Part shown: piece after piece, positions 37,519 to 48,756 of the stretch
How positions within the stretch are numbered: the first letter of the stretch is position 1
How the letters are laid out: the number at the start of each line of letters is the position of its first letter
Source of the DNA: Serratia symbiotica
GTDB lineage: Bacteria > Pseudomonadota > Gammaproteobacteria > Enterobacterales > Enterobacteriaceae
Length of the DNA stretch: 64,000 bases
Assembly: GCA_900155695.1 (NCBI GenBank)
Contig: FUHL01000001.1
Coordinates: 496,001-560,000 of the forward strand
Direction of reading: 5' to 3'
The notes under the pieces: generated by a model
Databases searched by the model: none
What the model saw: the letters and a program-made list of their open reading frames with translations, nothing else
Told to the model about the DNA's origin: nothing
Translations under genes and position numbers: made by a program

Positions 37519-38786
37519 ACTCTATGAAAAGTTCATTCATGAGATGGACATTGCTTTCCTTATTTATAGCTTTCCGATTAAGTCGTGGATGTAAACACGG
37601 ACGCATGTTATCGATGATTTCGATCATCTCCACTATCGGTATTGCGTTGGGCGTAGCAGTACTGATTACTGGATTTAGTGCGATGAACGGCTTTGAGCGT
37701 GAATTAAAAAACCGTATCTTAGCAAGAGTGCCACATGGTGAAATTGAAGCGGTAAATCAGCCACTACAAAATTGGAAGGCAATTGTTCAACGCGTGGAAA
37801 AAGTACCTGGAATATTAGCTGCTGCACCTTATATACACTTTACTGGCCTAATAGATAACGGCATACAATTACGCGTAGTGCATCTTAAAGGAGTAAGCCA
37901 TAAACAGGAAAACAAGCTAAATACTTTACCGCAGTGTATACAAGAGGATTCTTGGGTTCATTTTACGGCTGGTAATCAGCAAATTATCTTAGGTCAGGGT
38001 ATAGCAGAAGCGCTTGGCATCACACGAGGAACATACGTTACAATGATAATTTCAAACACATATCATGATCTAAAACTACTGTATCCTAAACGCATTCGCT
38101 TACATGTAACTGGTATTTTGGAATGCCATGGAGCACTAGATCATGATTTAGCAGTTATACCAATAGAAGATGCGCAACAATATCTCGATCTCGGCACAGG
38201 CGTAACTGGTATTGCAATAAAAGTCAAAGAGGTATTTAGCGCTCATAAACTAGTGCACGATGCTGGTAAGATAAGCAAGAGTTATGTCTTCATTAGAAGC
38301 TGGATGAACACATATGGTTATATATATCACGATATTCAGATGATAAGGTCTATAATGTATCTAGCGATAATGCTAGTCATTGGTGTAGCTTGCTTTAATA
38401 TTGTAGCGACCTTGGTAATGGTAGTAAAGGAAAAGAGTAGGAATATTGCAATACTGCGCACTCTAGGTGCCAAAGATACTCTGATTCGTACTATCTTTAT
38501 TTGGTATGGTTTGTTAACTGGATTGGTTGGCGCTCTCTTCGGTGTAGTAATAGGAGTAGCTATTTCACTTCAATTAACTGCTATTATCAAGGTAGTAGAA
38601 AAACTAATTGGTTATTCCTTCTTACCTAGTAATATTTACTTTATTGATTTTCTACCTTCTGAGGTGCATGTTCTTGATGTAATTATTGTTCTGACGACAG
38701 CTATCCTATTTAGTTTGCTAGCTAGTTGGTATCCTGCTCGACGTGCTACCCATATTGATCCAGCACGTATATTAAGTGGAGAATGA
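37515..38786 (+). CDS. lolE: Lipoprotein-releasing system transmembrane protein LolE
   Basis: Second membrane subunit of LolCDE; in E. coli it binds the incoming lipoprotein. It has 423 residues (E. coli 414), paralogous to LolC, with the shared [21 protein letters not shown] motif after the first membrane segment, a periplasmic domain and three C-terminal membrane segments ending [20 protein letters not shown]. The frame begins [25 protein letters not shown]; an internal ATG (MKSSF or MRWTLL) may be the true start. ATG 37515 overlaps the lolD stop by four bases and is therefore plausible. Confidence 0.95.
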   Translation: MNSMKSSFMRWTLLSLFIAFRLSRGCKHGRMLSMISIISTIGIALGVAVLITGFSAMNGFERELKNRILARVPHGEIEAVNQPLQNWKAIVQRVEKVPGILAAAPYIHFTGLIDNGIQLRVVHLKGVSHKQENKLNTLPQCIQEDSWVHFTAGNQQIILGQGIAEALGITRGTYVTMIISNTYHDLKLLYPKRIRLHVTGILECHGALDHDLAVIPIEDAQQYLDLGTGVTGIAIKVKEVFSAHKLVHDAGKISKSYVFIRSWMNTYGYIYHDIQMIRSIMYLAIMLVIGVACFNIVATLVMVVKEKSRNIAILRTLGAKDTLIRTIFIWYGLLTGLVGALFGVVIGVAISLQLTAIIKVVEKLIGYSFLPSNIYFIDFLPSEVHVLDVIIVLTTAILFSLLASWYPARRATHIDPARILSGE

Positions 38787-38790
38787 TTAA

Positions 38791-38841
38791 AGCACAGATA
38801 GAGCAATCTTCCTATTTATTAGGCCGATTGGCTATTGTGCA
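38791..38841 (+). terminator. Possible lolCDE terminator hairpin
   Basis: Imperfect stem just after the lolE stop: gcacagatagagcaatc pairs with bulges to gattggctattgtgc. There is no clear T-run, so this is tentative. Confidence 0.35.
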
Positions 38842-39286
38842 CTTACTATAAGTTATGTATGTGTTTTATTGTGACATTATACTGGTAAATTTACTTCAAT
38901 ATTCGTTATTATGATATTAATAGTAAATGCAATCTTCATCTATTGAATTATGCCTACCTTTCAAAACATCGATGTCTTGTATCAATCTTCGAAAATTAAA
39001 GATATTTATATATTGAAATCTTATCAACTTTAATCCATAACCAGTATTTATATAGTATTTTTTTTAAAATTTTTTATATATGAATGGTATCTATCAAGTC
39101 TTGGGTATTGTATTAAGAATATATAGGGGTTGCAATGATTTTAATATTCACACTAATAATTGTATTTCGTAAAATTACAATCAATATTATACAGATATAA
39201 TTAGTCGATCCTCAGATGGAAATAAATTAAAATCTTTCATAAGCCAATAACTTAATAAAATAATATCTTCATAATGAAATGGTGAG

Positions 39287-39320
39287 ATACATACCATCAG
39301 TACACAGTAATGGTATGTAT
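39287..39320. repeat. 11-bp perfect inverted repeat
   Basis: Arms atacataccat (39287-39297) and atggtatgtat (39310-39320) with a 12-base loop, isolated in non-coding DNA 500 bases after lolE. Function unknown. Confidence 0.5.
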
Positions 39321-41397
39321 GAGCATTAATTTATAGAGATTGTATTTATATTCACTCTGCTTCATATTTGATTTTTTTACAGATTGATTGGAATCACAGG
39401 TAATATTTTTGTTAATCTATGCAATCTGTTTATGATTTTTCTGATGATTTTATTATCATAACTTTTGATAATGGTTTGAAATTTATCTTGTATCCCATAA
39501 GATACTTATAGAATATAATATCAAAACACTAATGAAGTACATTCTATAGTATATTTTAACATACTTCTAATATATATAAAATGTAATTTTATTTTTGTTA
39601 TATTAGGCACGAAGAAAAACGAGCAGTAGAACACTATTTAACGATATAAATATAATTTTAATTTTTTCATTTATCTAATATGCTAACATAGCTAGTATCT
39701 AATTTTAATAATATATTATTTTAACTAGATTGTCTTATTTGAACTGTAGATCACTCGTCTATATCGTAAGAATATAACACTCGAGAATCTGTTACAGTAT
39801 ATATAATATTCTAAATATATAAAAAACTTTAATGTTTTTCTTGCTAAATTAGTAATTCTTCTATTTTGCTATTATATAACCTATTCAGGTTTTCGCCATA
39901 TTCATTATTCCTAGATTATTAAATGAATTTTTCTTTATATCACTTTCAATCAAAAATGAATAATCATTTTATGCCTCTCCCTATATTATATTGATTCATT
40001 AATATTAGTTAATTAAGACACTAATCTTTAGTAATTGTCCAGTCATGAGACTAATCGTACTGTACTTACTGAAATAAACAGATCTCTTCAGGACAGATAA
40101 TTATTGCACTAGTAGTGATAATAGTATCCACCAAGGGGCAAAGTAATTTTATTAGTATTATTTTTATGTTAATAAAAATTAAGATATTCTGATTAATTTA
40201 CACGTTAACACTCGACATTTAATGTCACACCTGAATAACAATTTATTATATCTTATGATATCCTTATCATTGATAAATTCTTAAAATTTACTATCTAGTA
40301 ATGGGTCACTCTTGCGAGTATTAGTATTATATTAAATAATACAATCAGTTATATTACTAAGTACAATAATAACATATTGTATATTCTATATTTCTATGTA
40401 TGAAAAATATTATTTTATAACTGTAGATAATAACATTAAGTTACGATTTACTACTAGTAGTCATTTGTCATTCAATATATCGATGTATATTAAACGGGTA
40501 AGTTAGGTAAGGTTTAATCAAGGCCCACTAATCTTTAATGGTTATAACTTATTACAATACCTATAGCATTATTTTAATTACAATTACTTGTAATTAGTTT
40601 TTATGTACTAATGCATTTTATATATAATATTATTATCAGAGGTATATATTTATTTCTTCATGATTTTTCGTTATAGAAGTACATAACTGAAGATAGTTGA
40701 TATTATATAATAATATATACGAAAGTATAATATTTAATATCATTCGATACATTTTGGTTCATGATTTAGTTCTGTACGATTTAAAAGTTAAAACTACAGT
40801 ATGATAGAATATATATAAAAATGTTATATATACAAAATGTTATATTAAAAGATATTTCTAAATATCAAATTTACAGTTATCATTTATATAGAAATATACT
40901 AATCATGTCTTTTGATGATAATTTCCTAATTAAACATATATCATGCTGATTATATAATTTATTTTACATACTTTAGCATGGCTAGTATTGCATACATTCT
41001 AGTTTGTTGCTATCTATAAAATATATATTTCGTTAGCTCATGTGATACTATAAAACAAATATTCCACTCTAATATAAATTAGATTAATATTTAAATAAAT
41101 AGTATGTAATCAGTATTTAATTGCCATTTTATTCTAAATAAAAATAGACTAAAGAAATAGGATAAAATTTATGACAATACTATTAAAAACATAGAATCAA
41201 ATTCTTGCTAGCATCTAGCATATTCCAGAAAAAAGTATTAGAAGTATATACTATGTGTGCTTTCTGACTTAGTTTTTGCAAAAAATATAACTTTTTGCTA
41301 TAATTAAGCTAATTATCCTAATTATATTCTAAGAATCGAAGCATTTAATTTAATTGCTGAAATTTTAACTACTTCAGTCGTTGATTAACATAATGTG

Positions 41398-41426
41398 TTG
41401 ACGTTCATTAAGTATTTTATTATAGT
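41398..41426 (+). promoter_or_regulatory. Sigma-70 promoter of tRNA-Ser
   Basis: TTGACG (41398-41403), a 17-base spacer and TATAGT (41421-41426), about 40 bases before the mature tRNA 5' end. It is one of the best promoter matches in the window and is correctly placed. Confidence 0.7.
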
Positions 41427-41465
41427 AAAAATACTGAAATTTAAAATATTCAAAATAATAAATAA

Positions 41466-41555
41466 GGTGAGGTGTCTGAGTGGTTTAAAGAGCACGCCTG
41501 GAAAGTGTGTATACACATTTGTGTATCGAGGGTTCGAATCCCTCTCTCACCTCCA
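41466..41555 (+). tRNA. serX: tRNA-Ser (anticodon GGA)
   Basis: A 90-base class II tRNA with a long variable arm (gtatacacatttgtgtatc). Acceptor stem GGTGAGG pairs with TCTCACC (one G-T pair). The anticodon loop ctggaaa carries GGA at 41500-41502, reading UCC and UCU. The T-loop ggttcgaatcc is canonical, and CCA is encoded at 41553-41555. Similarity to E. coli serX/serW is very high. It is the only RNA gene I find in the window. Confidence 0.97.
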
Positions 41556-41808
41556 TTCATAAAAAAATGATCAATTCTAGTGCAAGGCAGTTGATTGTTT
41601 TTATATAACTAAATACTTTCTCCTGTGTCGAAAGTATAGGAAACACAATTCCAATAAGATTGTATAGCACATATCTATTGGATAGCAGAAACAAAAATAA
41701 TAACCAAAACAAATATAAATAAATATTTATAATACTCATGCTTTCTTGTAATCTAATACAGTTATTAGTAATTCTATGTTATTATATAGTCTTATGATAT
41801 AAATCATT

Positions 41809-43113
41809 TTAATGCATTTTAAGTCGTGGGCGTAGTACGCGATTAATAATTCCAACCAAGATTATTAATCCAGTTTTAATATAACCATGTAGCACTAGCT
41901 GGTGCATGCGGTATAACGTAATATAGAAGAAGCGTGCAATTCGCCCTTCTATCATGATAGAACCACATATCAGGTTACCCATTAAGCTTCCTATAGTGCT
42001 AAAACGAGAAAGTGATACTAAGGATCCATAATCTTTGTATATATAAGGTTTTAGCTGCTTTTCATTTATCAATGCCAAAATGTTAGCAAAACAATAAAAA
42101 GCCATCTGGTGCGCTGACTGAGCGCGAGGTGGTACAAATCCGCCATTCTCTTTTGGACAAGCAGCGCAGTCGCCAATAGCAAAGATATTGGGATCGCGTG
42201 TGGTTTGCAACGTTGGTTCTACTAGCAATTGATTAAGTGCGTTGGTTTCTAACCCAGCAATATTTTTCATAAAATCAGATACTTTTATTCCTGCTGCCCA
42301 TACCATTAAATCAGCATCAATAAAATCGCCATGCTGAGTGTATAACCCACTATGAGTTACACGAGTAACCATGGTTTTGATCAAAAGGTTTACACCAATT
42401 TTTCTTAGTGCTAGAGAAACAGCATAAGAAATACGAGGTGATAATGTGGGTAAAATACGTTCATTAGCTTCTATTAAGGTTACATTTAATGTATTGTGAT
42501 CTAAGTTTTGAAAACCATAGCTTTGTAACTGTTTTACAGTATTAAAAATTTCAGCAGATAACTCAACGCCTGTCGCTCCACCGCCAATTATAACAATATT
42601 TACCTGTTTTTTCTTATTTGGATATAATGAATGTTTTAAAAATAACTTCATCATTTCATTATGGAAACACCGAGCCTGATGGGGATCATCCAAGAACATA
42701 CAATGCTCTTTGACTCCAACTATGCCGAAATCGTTAGAAGTGCTGCCTAGTGCTATTACTAGAATGCTATAAGTTAATTCTCGAGATGGAACAAGTTCAT
42801 CACCATGCTCATCGAAAATTGGTGCTAGTTGTAATGTGTGCATCTTACGATTGATATTAATTAACGTACCATGCTGGAAGGTAAAATGATGGTTATGAGC
42901 ATGTGATATATAATTTAGAGCATCGACGCTATCATCAAGTGAACCGCTAGCCACTTCATGTAGTAGCGGTTTCCACAGATGACTGTGATTTCGGTCTACT
43001 AATGTTATTACTACTTTGCTCTTACGATTAAAATTATTGCCCAATCTAGTAGCGAGTTCAAGGCCAGCAACGCCCCCACCAATAATGACAATTTGCTTAT
43101 CTTGTTGTATCAA
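41809..43113 (-). CDS. ndh: Type II NADH:quinone oxidoreductase Ndh
   Basis: Non-proton-pumping, FAD-containing membrane-associated NADH dehydrogenase that feeds electrons to ubiquinone. Its 434 residues equal E. coli Ndh. The FAD-binding motif [18 protein letters not shown] is at residues 8-25, the NADH-binding motif [18 protein letters not shown] near 170, and the second FAD motif [13 protein letters not shown] near 320. The C-terminal amphipathic membrane anchor matches E. coli up to [12 protein letters not shown]. The start codon is TTG (43113) with GGAGG four bases upstream; no ATG fits the N-terminus. A perfect FNR-type box lies about 115 bases upstream. Confidence 0.96.
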   Translation of the reverse strand: MIQQDKQIVIIGGGVAGLELATRLGNNFNRKSKVVITLVDRNHSHLWKPLLHEVASGSLDDSVDALNYISHAHNHHFTFQHGTLININRKMHTLQLAPIFDEHGDELVPSRELTYSILVIALGSTSNDFGIVGVKEHCMFLDDPHQARCFHNEMMKLFLKHSLYPNKKKQVNIVIIGGGATGVELSAEIFNTVKQLQSYGFQNLDHNTLNVTLIEANERILPTLSPRISYAVSLALRKIGVNLLIKTMVTRVTHSGLYTQHGDFIDADLMVWAAGIKVSDFMKNIAGLETNALNQLLVEPTLQTTRDPNIFAIGDCAACPKENGGFVPPRAQSAHQMAFYCFANILALINEKQLKPYIYKDYGSLVSLSRFSTIGSLMGNLICGSIMIEGRIARFFYITLYRMHQLVLHGYIKTGLIILVGIINRVLRPRLKMH

Positions 43114-43220
43114 AAAACCTCCAAATATTACAAAATGTTATCTGCCATAATATACAATATGCATGTCAGATAAAATTGATATATAAAATTATTTCTATAG
43201 CCCTATAATAACATTCCAAA

Positions 43221-43234
43221 TTGATTTATATCAA
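43221..43234. promoter_or_regulatory. FNR-type box upstream of ndh
   Basis: TTGATTTATATCAA is an exact match to the FNR consensus TTGATNNNNATCAA. E. coli ndh is repressed by FNR without oxygen through sites upstream of its promoter, so position and target both fit. Whether this genome still encodes FNR cannot be seen here. Confidence 0.6.
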
Positions 43235-44901
43235 CTTGCCTCAATTATGTTGATGAAAGTGAAAGAAGTTAAAGCTCTATTAGCTTACTTAGAGTTAATT
43301 TTAATTAAAGAACTAACTACTTCTTAACAGTAGGTTCAATTTAGGCGGAATATAATCCGTTAATCTACATAAAACTTATTGCTATCACGTGGCTATTATT
43401 CTTTTATTTATACTGACTCTATTCTTCGTGCTGCATATCTTATTATTGTTATATCTATTATTATAATATTGCTACAAAAGTCATATAGTGAATGCAACTA
43501 TATGACTTTTATATATGAAAATAAAGTTCTAATCATGTCTTTATCTTTGTGTATAGCTATCAGCAGAAGATAAGCGATTGAATTCCTCTGTCCTAAATAG
43601 ATATTTATTATCCAATACTTTATTCTTTCTTTTCTCTTAGACATGGAGTCTTGTTGAATATATGAATGATAGGATATCATCGCATATAGTGCTTCACTAT
43701 GCATTATAGTACAAGCAATAGCCATATGATATTTATAGTTTTATTATAATAGTGATAAATTTATATGATCTCACTTGCTATTAGTCATTAATATGACCCC
43801 CATTAGCAATGGCAGTTATTGTTTTGCTGAATAATATTTATCAAAAATTTTATCAAAAGTAAATTTTTTATTCTTCTTATATAAATATTTAAGAGCTCGA
43901 TATTAAACAGCATACAAGAATTAATAATAAATTTTTAAATTTAATTAAAAATCCCTAATTATTTTTGTCTTGTTATTTTTTATTGATCTATGCTCTTTTG
44001 CGAGGGAATTAATGCGCAATAAATTGCTTCTATACAAGTTATGAGGTTATTATTAATTCATTGAAGGCATTTCTATATTATTAATATAATCTTTTCAAAT
44101 AAATATAATGTTATAAATTGCCCTAAGCAAGGAATATTTGGAATCTGTAGGGTGGCTATTTTTAGCTGTAATCAAGGGTTAACATTAACAATAGATAAGA
44201 AATATACGTGCTAAACAAAAAATTTATGTTCATATAAAATATAATAACAAACTTATGTTTGGATATTATATAAAATTAATATAGTAAATTATGTAAGAAT
44301 TATTAATTATAAAATACATTTATTTATTGAATGGAATAATCTTGATAATATAAATTCAAATAAATTTAATAGCATAAACTTTGTGTATAAAACTTATTTA
44401 TAGTAGCTTGATTCATTCTAATCTTAATATTAATTGCATTAATGTTAAAAAACTGAATTACAGCAATAACACAAGCACTAATCGATCAAATATTACTACT
44501 ATCTAAAATTTATAGTCATAGCAGGCAATAAATATTGAATGCGAATGCCATGATATAAAGTTTTTAATGAGACATGTTTATTTATTAGAATTCCGTTAAA
44601 CACAAAGTATATTTATGAGTTTGAGCATTTCATTTTAATCTAATGTAATAGTGATGCGTATTTAAATATTAAATACTCTTGATAGATAAACAATTAGACA
44701 TTATGTAGGATATACTGAAATAATTTCACAATTAAACCCAGTATATCTAGCTTACTTCCTAATATTACTAATAGTTAACGCATATGTTGAAGGCACGTAA
44801 TTGGAATACAAATGCCTTGAATTTAAGTATAAATTATAATACAATAACATATTATTTGAAATTTTTAAAACGATTGATATAAAATTGATTTAAACTCATT
44901 C

Positions 44902-44947
44902 TAATAAAACAGAATACCTCATCTACATGAGCTATTCTGTTTTATTA
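44902..44947. terminator. Strong bidirectional terminator-like hairpin upstream of tyrS
   Basis: A 15-bp perfect stem (taataaaacagaata / tattctgttttatta), one C-C mismatch, then 5 more paired bases (ctcat/atgag) around the loop ctac. The outer stem provides an A-run on one side and a T-run on the other, as in bidirectional intrinsic terminators. It is 168 bases before the tyrS ATG, so it may end a lost upstream gene. Confidence 0.65.
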
Positions 44948-45115
44948 GCAGCGGCAATGACTAGAAGATCAACCGTCTAACGCTATACAAATCCTTGTTT
45001 AGTGCTCGCACTTGCATCGGCAACATTAGAAATCCTATACTACTTAAATTTTTAATTGCAGGAAGCAATTTTTTTGTATCTGTCATAGTGCATACGTTTA
45101 TACATGGAGTCATTG

Positions 45116-46387
45116 ATGGCAAGCAGTAAATTGATTCAACAATTACAAGAGCGTGGACTTATTGCTCAGCTAACAAATGAGAAAGAATTAATACAAAGAT
45201 TATCGCAAGGACCTATGACTGTTTATTGTGGTTTTGATCCTACTGCAGATAGCTTACATTTAGGCCATCTTGTTCCATTGCTTTGCCTGAAGCGTTTCCA
45301 ATTAGCCGGTCATAAGCCGATTACATTAATAGGAGGTGCTACTGGTCAGATTGGCGATCCTAGTTTTAAGGCAAATGAACGTCAGCTAACAAATAAAGAG
45401 ACAGTGAATCAATGGGGAGATAAAATCCGACAGCAGATTTCTCTATTTCTTGATTTTACTTGCGGCATTAATAGCGCTATGACTACCAATAATTATGATT
45501 GGTTTAATGAAATGAACCTATTAACTTTTCTTCGTGATATAGGAAAGCATTTCTCTGTTAAGCAAATGATTAATCAAGAAGCAATCAAACGACGTTTAAA
45601 CCGTAATAATTCTGGTATATCATTTACTGAATTCGCATATAATCTATTACAAAGCTTTGATTTCATAGAGTTATATAACAAACATAAGGTAGAATTACAG
45701 ATTGGTGGTTCTGATCAATGGGGCCACATAACTTCTGGCATCGATCTAACACGCCGAATATATCATAAAAGAGTATTCGGTCTAACCGTACCCTTAATTA
45801 CTAAGGCTGATGGCACTAAATTTGGCAAGACCGAAGCCGGTGCAGTCTGGCTATCAGCAACAAAAACTAGTCCTTATAAATTCTACCAATTTTGGATAAA
45901 TACAGCCGACGCTGATGTTTATCGTTTCTTAAAATTTTTCACATTTCTGAGTCTAGACGATATCAATACACTAGAAGAACAACACAACAGTAATAATCAG
46001 CTCCGCGCTCAGCATATCTTGGCAGAAAAAGTTACTAGCATGGTACACGGTTCAGAAGGTTTATCTGCTGCTAAACGTATCACTCAGAGTCTATTTACTG
46101 GTATTTTACATGATATAACAGAAGCAGATTTTTTCCAATTAGCACAGGACAGCATGCCAACTATCAAGATTGCAGGAAACATAGATCTCAAACAGGCACT
46201 AGTAAATACTAAATTAGCACCGTCGCGTAGCCAGGCAAGAACTATGATTAGCTCTAATGCTGTAAGTATTAACGGTCATAAACAAGCTAACACTAAATAC
46301 ACATTCCGTGATACCGATCGACTTTTTGGACGTTTTACATTGCTGCGTCGCGGTAAAAAACATTATTATTTAATAGACTGGAAATAA
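45116..46387 (+). CDS. tyrS: Tyrosyl-tRNA synthetase
   Basis: Class I synthetase that charges tRNA-Tyr. I start at ATG 45116 ([14 protein letters not shown]), matching MASSNLIKQLQERG of E. coli and preceded by GGAG six bases upstream; an in-frame ATG 12 bases earlier overlaps that site. The protein has 423 residues (E. coli 424). It shows the HIGH-type motif in [11 protein letters not shown], the tyrosine site ([12 protein letters not shown]), the KMSKS-type loop KFGKT, and a C-terminal S4-like RNA-binding domain ([19 protein letters not shown]). pdxY follows after 51 bases. Confidence 0.98.
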   Translation: MASSKLIQQLQERGLIAQLTNEKELIQRLSQGPMTVYCGFDPTADSLHLGHLVPLLCLKRFQLAGHKPITLIGGATGQIGDPSFKANERQLTNKETVNQWGDKIRQQISLFLDFTCGINSAMTTNNYDWFNEMNLLTFLRDIGKHFSVKQMINQEAIKRRLNRNNSGISFTEFAYNLLQSFDFIELYNKHKVELQIGGSDQWGHITSGIDLTRRIYHKRVFGLTVPLITKADGTKFGKTEAGAVWLSATKTSPYKFYQFWINTADADVYRFLKFFTFLSLDDINTLEEQHNSNNQLRAQHILAEKVTSMVHGSEGLSAAKRITQSLFTGILHDITEADFFQLAQDSMPTIKIAGNIDLKQALVNTKLAPSRSQARTMISSNAVSINGHKQANTKYTFRDTDRLFGRFTLLRRGKKHYYLIDWK

Positions 46388-46438
46388 TTAGAAAAAAGAT
46401 GCTTAAAAGCCACTTATATTTTAGCAAGGCACTGTGTT

Positions 46439-47299
46439 ATGAAAAACATTCTTTCTATCCAGTCACATGTAGTGTTTGGTCATGCCGGTAATAGTGTGAC
46501 GGTTTTTCCTATGCGCCGTATGGGTGTTAATGTATGGCCACTAAACACTGTGCAATTTTCTAATCATACCCAATATGGCAAATGGTCTGGTTGTATCATG
46601 CCGAAAAATCATCTTAGCGAAATCGTTCAAGGTATTGCTGATATTGACCAACTAAAACATTGTGATGCAATATTCAGTGGTTATATCGGATCTGCAGAAC
46701 AAGGTTTCCATATTTTAGAAATTGTTCGTACGATTAAGCTTGCCAATCCAAATTCTTTGTATTTCTGCGATCCAGTTATGGGGCATCCAGAAAAAGGATG
46801 CATTGTAGCGCCAGGTGTGGCTGAGTTTTACTGTAATCACGCACTACCATGTAGTGAGATAATCGCTCCCAATCTACTAGAACTAGAACTATTGAGTCAA
46901 CTAGAGATCACTGATATAGATCAAGCGGTAAAAGCCGCTCATCATTTGATATCTAAAGGACCTAAAAAAGTACTCATTAAACACTTAAACTATGCTGGAT
47001 ATCATCATAATTTTTTTGAAATGCTATTAGTAACGACGGAAGAAACATGGCATATTAGTAGACCACTGCTAGACTTTGGCAAGCGGCAGCCGGTTGGAGT
47101 AGGTGATTTAACTAGCGGGCTATTATTAGTAAATTTGTTAAAAGGAAAGACACTGAACCACGCTTTAGAACACACTGCCGCCGCAGTGTATGAAGTGATA
47201 CTTACAACACAACAAATGCAGAAATATGAACTTCAGGTTGTTGCTGCACAGGATCGGATTATAGAACCGAGATATAAATTTAAAGCAGTAAAATTGTAA
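46439..47299 (+). CDS. pdxY: Pyridoxal kinase PdxY
   Basis: Ribokinase-superfamily enzyme that phosphorylates pyridoxal to pyridoxal 5'-phosphate, a salvage route for vitamin B6. Its 286 residues match E. coli PdxY (287). The N-terminal [20 protein letters not shown] substrate region and the catalytic [11 protein letters not shown] with its aspartate are present, as are [12 protein letters not shown] and IAPNLLELE. It follows tyrS in the same direction as in E. coli, probably co-transcribed. It suggests that pyridoxal is taken from the host or partner and phosphorylated. Confidence 0.96.
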   Translation: MKNILSIQSHVVFGHAGNSVTVFPMRRMGVNVWPLNTVQFSNHTQYGKWSGCIMPKNHLSEIVQGIADIDQLKHCDAIFSGYIGSAEQGFHILEIVRTIKLANPNSLYFCDPVMGHPEKGCIVAPGVAEFYCNHALPCSEIIAPNLLELELLSQLEITDIDQAVKAAHHLISKGPKKVLIKHLNYAGYHHNFFEMLLVTTEETWHISRPLLDFGKRQPVGVGDLTSGLLLVNLLKGKTLNHALEHTAAAVYEVILTTQQMQKYELQVVAAQDRIIEPRYKFKAVKL

Positions 47300-48489
47300 A
47301 TATATACTAAATTTGGATCGCAGATCTTTACTATAAGATAGTTACTATCTCTCTTGTATTTTTATATTAAAACAAAGTTGAAATTTATCAAGAGGATGCA
47401 AAATATCTATCATTTAACTGTATTTTACTATATTTCAATAGCAGTTTATTTTAATAAAAATTATTGATTCCATTTTAATATCATCAATCGATTTACTCTA
47501 AAAAGTTTTTAGATTCCGTAGAATTTATATTCTACACTATATTTTTTTTAAAAATAGAGCGAGTATTATTCATTAGCACGCAATGAATAGCAATAATTTT
47601 TATCACTATGCAGGAAGAAAATTTTATATTTACTTGAAGTATATATTTTAGATTTGTATCTAATACCATTTGATGAAATAGATACTAACATATAGTTATT
47701 ATTAGAAGAAAATAATAAATGTTATTTATTCACTTTATCTATCAGGGCTGTATTTGCTATGTTTTAAAATAATATATAATATAGAGATTATTTGATATAA
47801 ATAATTTTTATACTATATTTTAATGTTTACATTCATACCTCACATCAATTACTTATCCTATGATAAATTCTAATGTTTTTATACTAATAAAAAATGAAAA
47901 ATATCATTTTTATATGATGTATTTCTATCAATAATGAAACATAAAATATATATAGCGCAGAAGGTATACAAATTAAATATATGTTTATATAAAAAATAAT
48001 TCCATAACAGCAATATTTTTTATTTATTATAACTCTCGCATTTTCAAGAATATTTCATATTACTTTGCTGATGTCACAAAAGATATATTATATTGATCAT
48101 ATGCCTAAATAACATTGTCATCCATATTAATGGATGTATCTATACAAATGGAAGGATACTTTTGACGCATATACTCTGCCAGTATACGCTATTATCAAAT
48201 TAATTTTTTTACAAATGAAGTTATTTAACTTGAGCAAAAAATAAAAAAATATAAATTTATCCGCATTAAAATATCAGATAGAATTTAGTTAATAAATTAG
48301 AGTAATAACTCTTATGCGTTTATTAGTATAGTTTTCATTAAATTTATACTTTTAATATATTTATTGACTATAATTCAATAAGATTATTACCATGTTGAAA
48401 TTTAATTTAATTTTCAATTTACATGCAATAAATTTTTACTTTAATCATCATTAAAATATTCTAAAAAGAAAACTAAATAATCAAATATA
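47300..48489. other. Non-coding region pdxY-thiI
   Basis: About 1.2 kb of AT-rich DNA between pdxY and the 3' end of the thiI pseudogene. No gene or RNA is recognised. Confidence 0.6.
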
Positions 48490-48756
48490 TTATGGATAAT
48501 ATACTTGCACATTTGTATAGCCCTGTTCAATCAAGTAAATTGCTTGCAAGCGACTCATTATACCACGCTCACAATAAAGCCAGTAATTCTTACTTTTATC
48601 CAGATTGCAAAATTGGCTTCTAAGCTTATAGAAAGGTAAGGATTTAACTTCAACTTTATCTAACTGTAATAATTTATCTTTTTGTTCATCAATAGACCTA
48701 ATATCAAGGATAATATCCTCTTTTGTAAACTTACAAATAGTTTTTATTTTATTAAT
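48490..48756 (-). CDS. Possible stand-alone rhodanese domain from thiI (ATT start, hypothetical)
   Basis: The conserved C-terminal part of the thiI pseudogene could be read as an 88-residue protein. No ATG, GTG or TTG precedes the catalytic cysteine, but an ATT at 48756 is preceded, with eight bases of spacing, by AGGAG within a gaggagaggag run. ATT starts exist (for example infC). The domain keeps [19 protein letters not shown] and YCERG. In Salmonella the ThiI rhodanese domain alone supports thiazole formation in thiamine synthesis (established knowledge). Translation here is speculative; it may simply be the last part of thiI to decay. Confidence 0.3.
   Translation of the reverse strand: MNKIKTICKFTKEDIILDIRSIDEQKDKLLQLDKVEVKSLPFYKLRSQFCNLDKSKNYWLYCERGIMSRLQAIYLIEQGYTNVQVYYP

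Larger units (their letters stand above)
38787..41465. other. Non-coding desert lolE-tRNA-Ser
   Basis: About 2.7 kb, AT-rich, with no recognisable gene. It contains the possible lolE terminator, a perfect 11-bp inverted repeat (39287-39320) and, at its right end, the tRNA-Ser promoter. Confidence 0.6.
43114..45115. other. Non-coding region ndh-tyrS
   Basis: About 2 kb between divergent ndh and tyrS. Its left end carries the ndh control region with the FNR-type box, its right end the strong hairpin at 44902-44947. I recognise no trace of pdxH, which precedes tyrS in E. coli. Confidence 0.6.

Noticed and set aside
43379-43573. 64-codon plus-strand frame upstream of tyrS
   Set aside because: Hydrophobic but with no ribosome-binding site, homology or conserved context; AT-rich chance frame.
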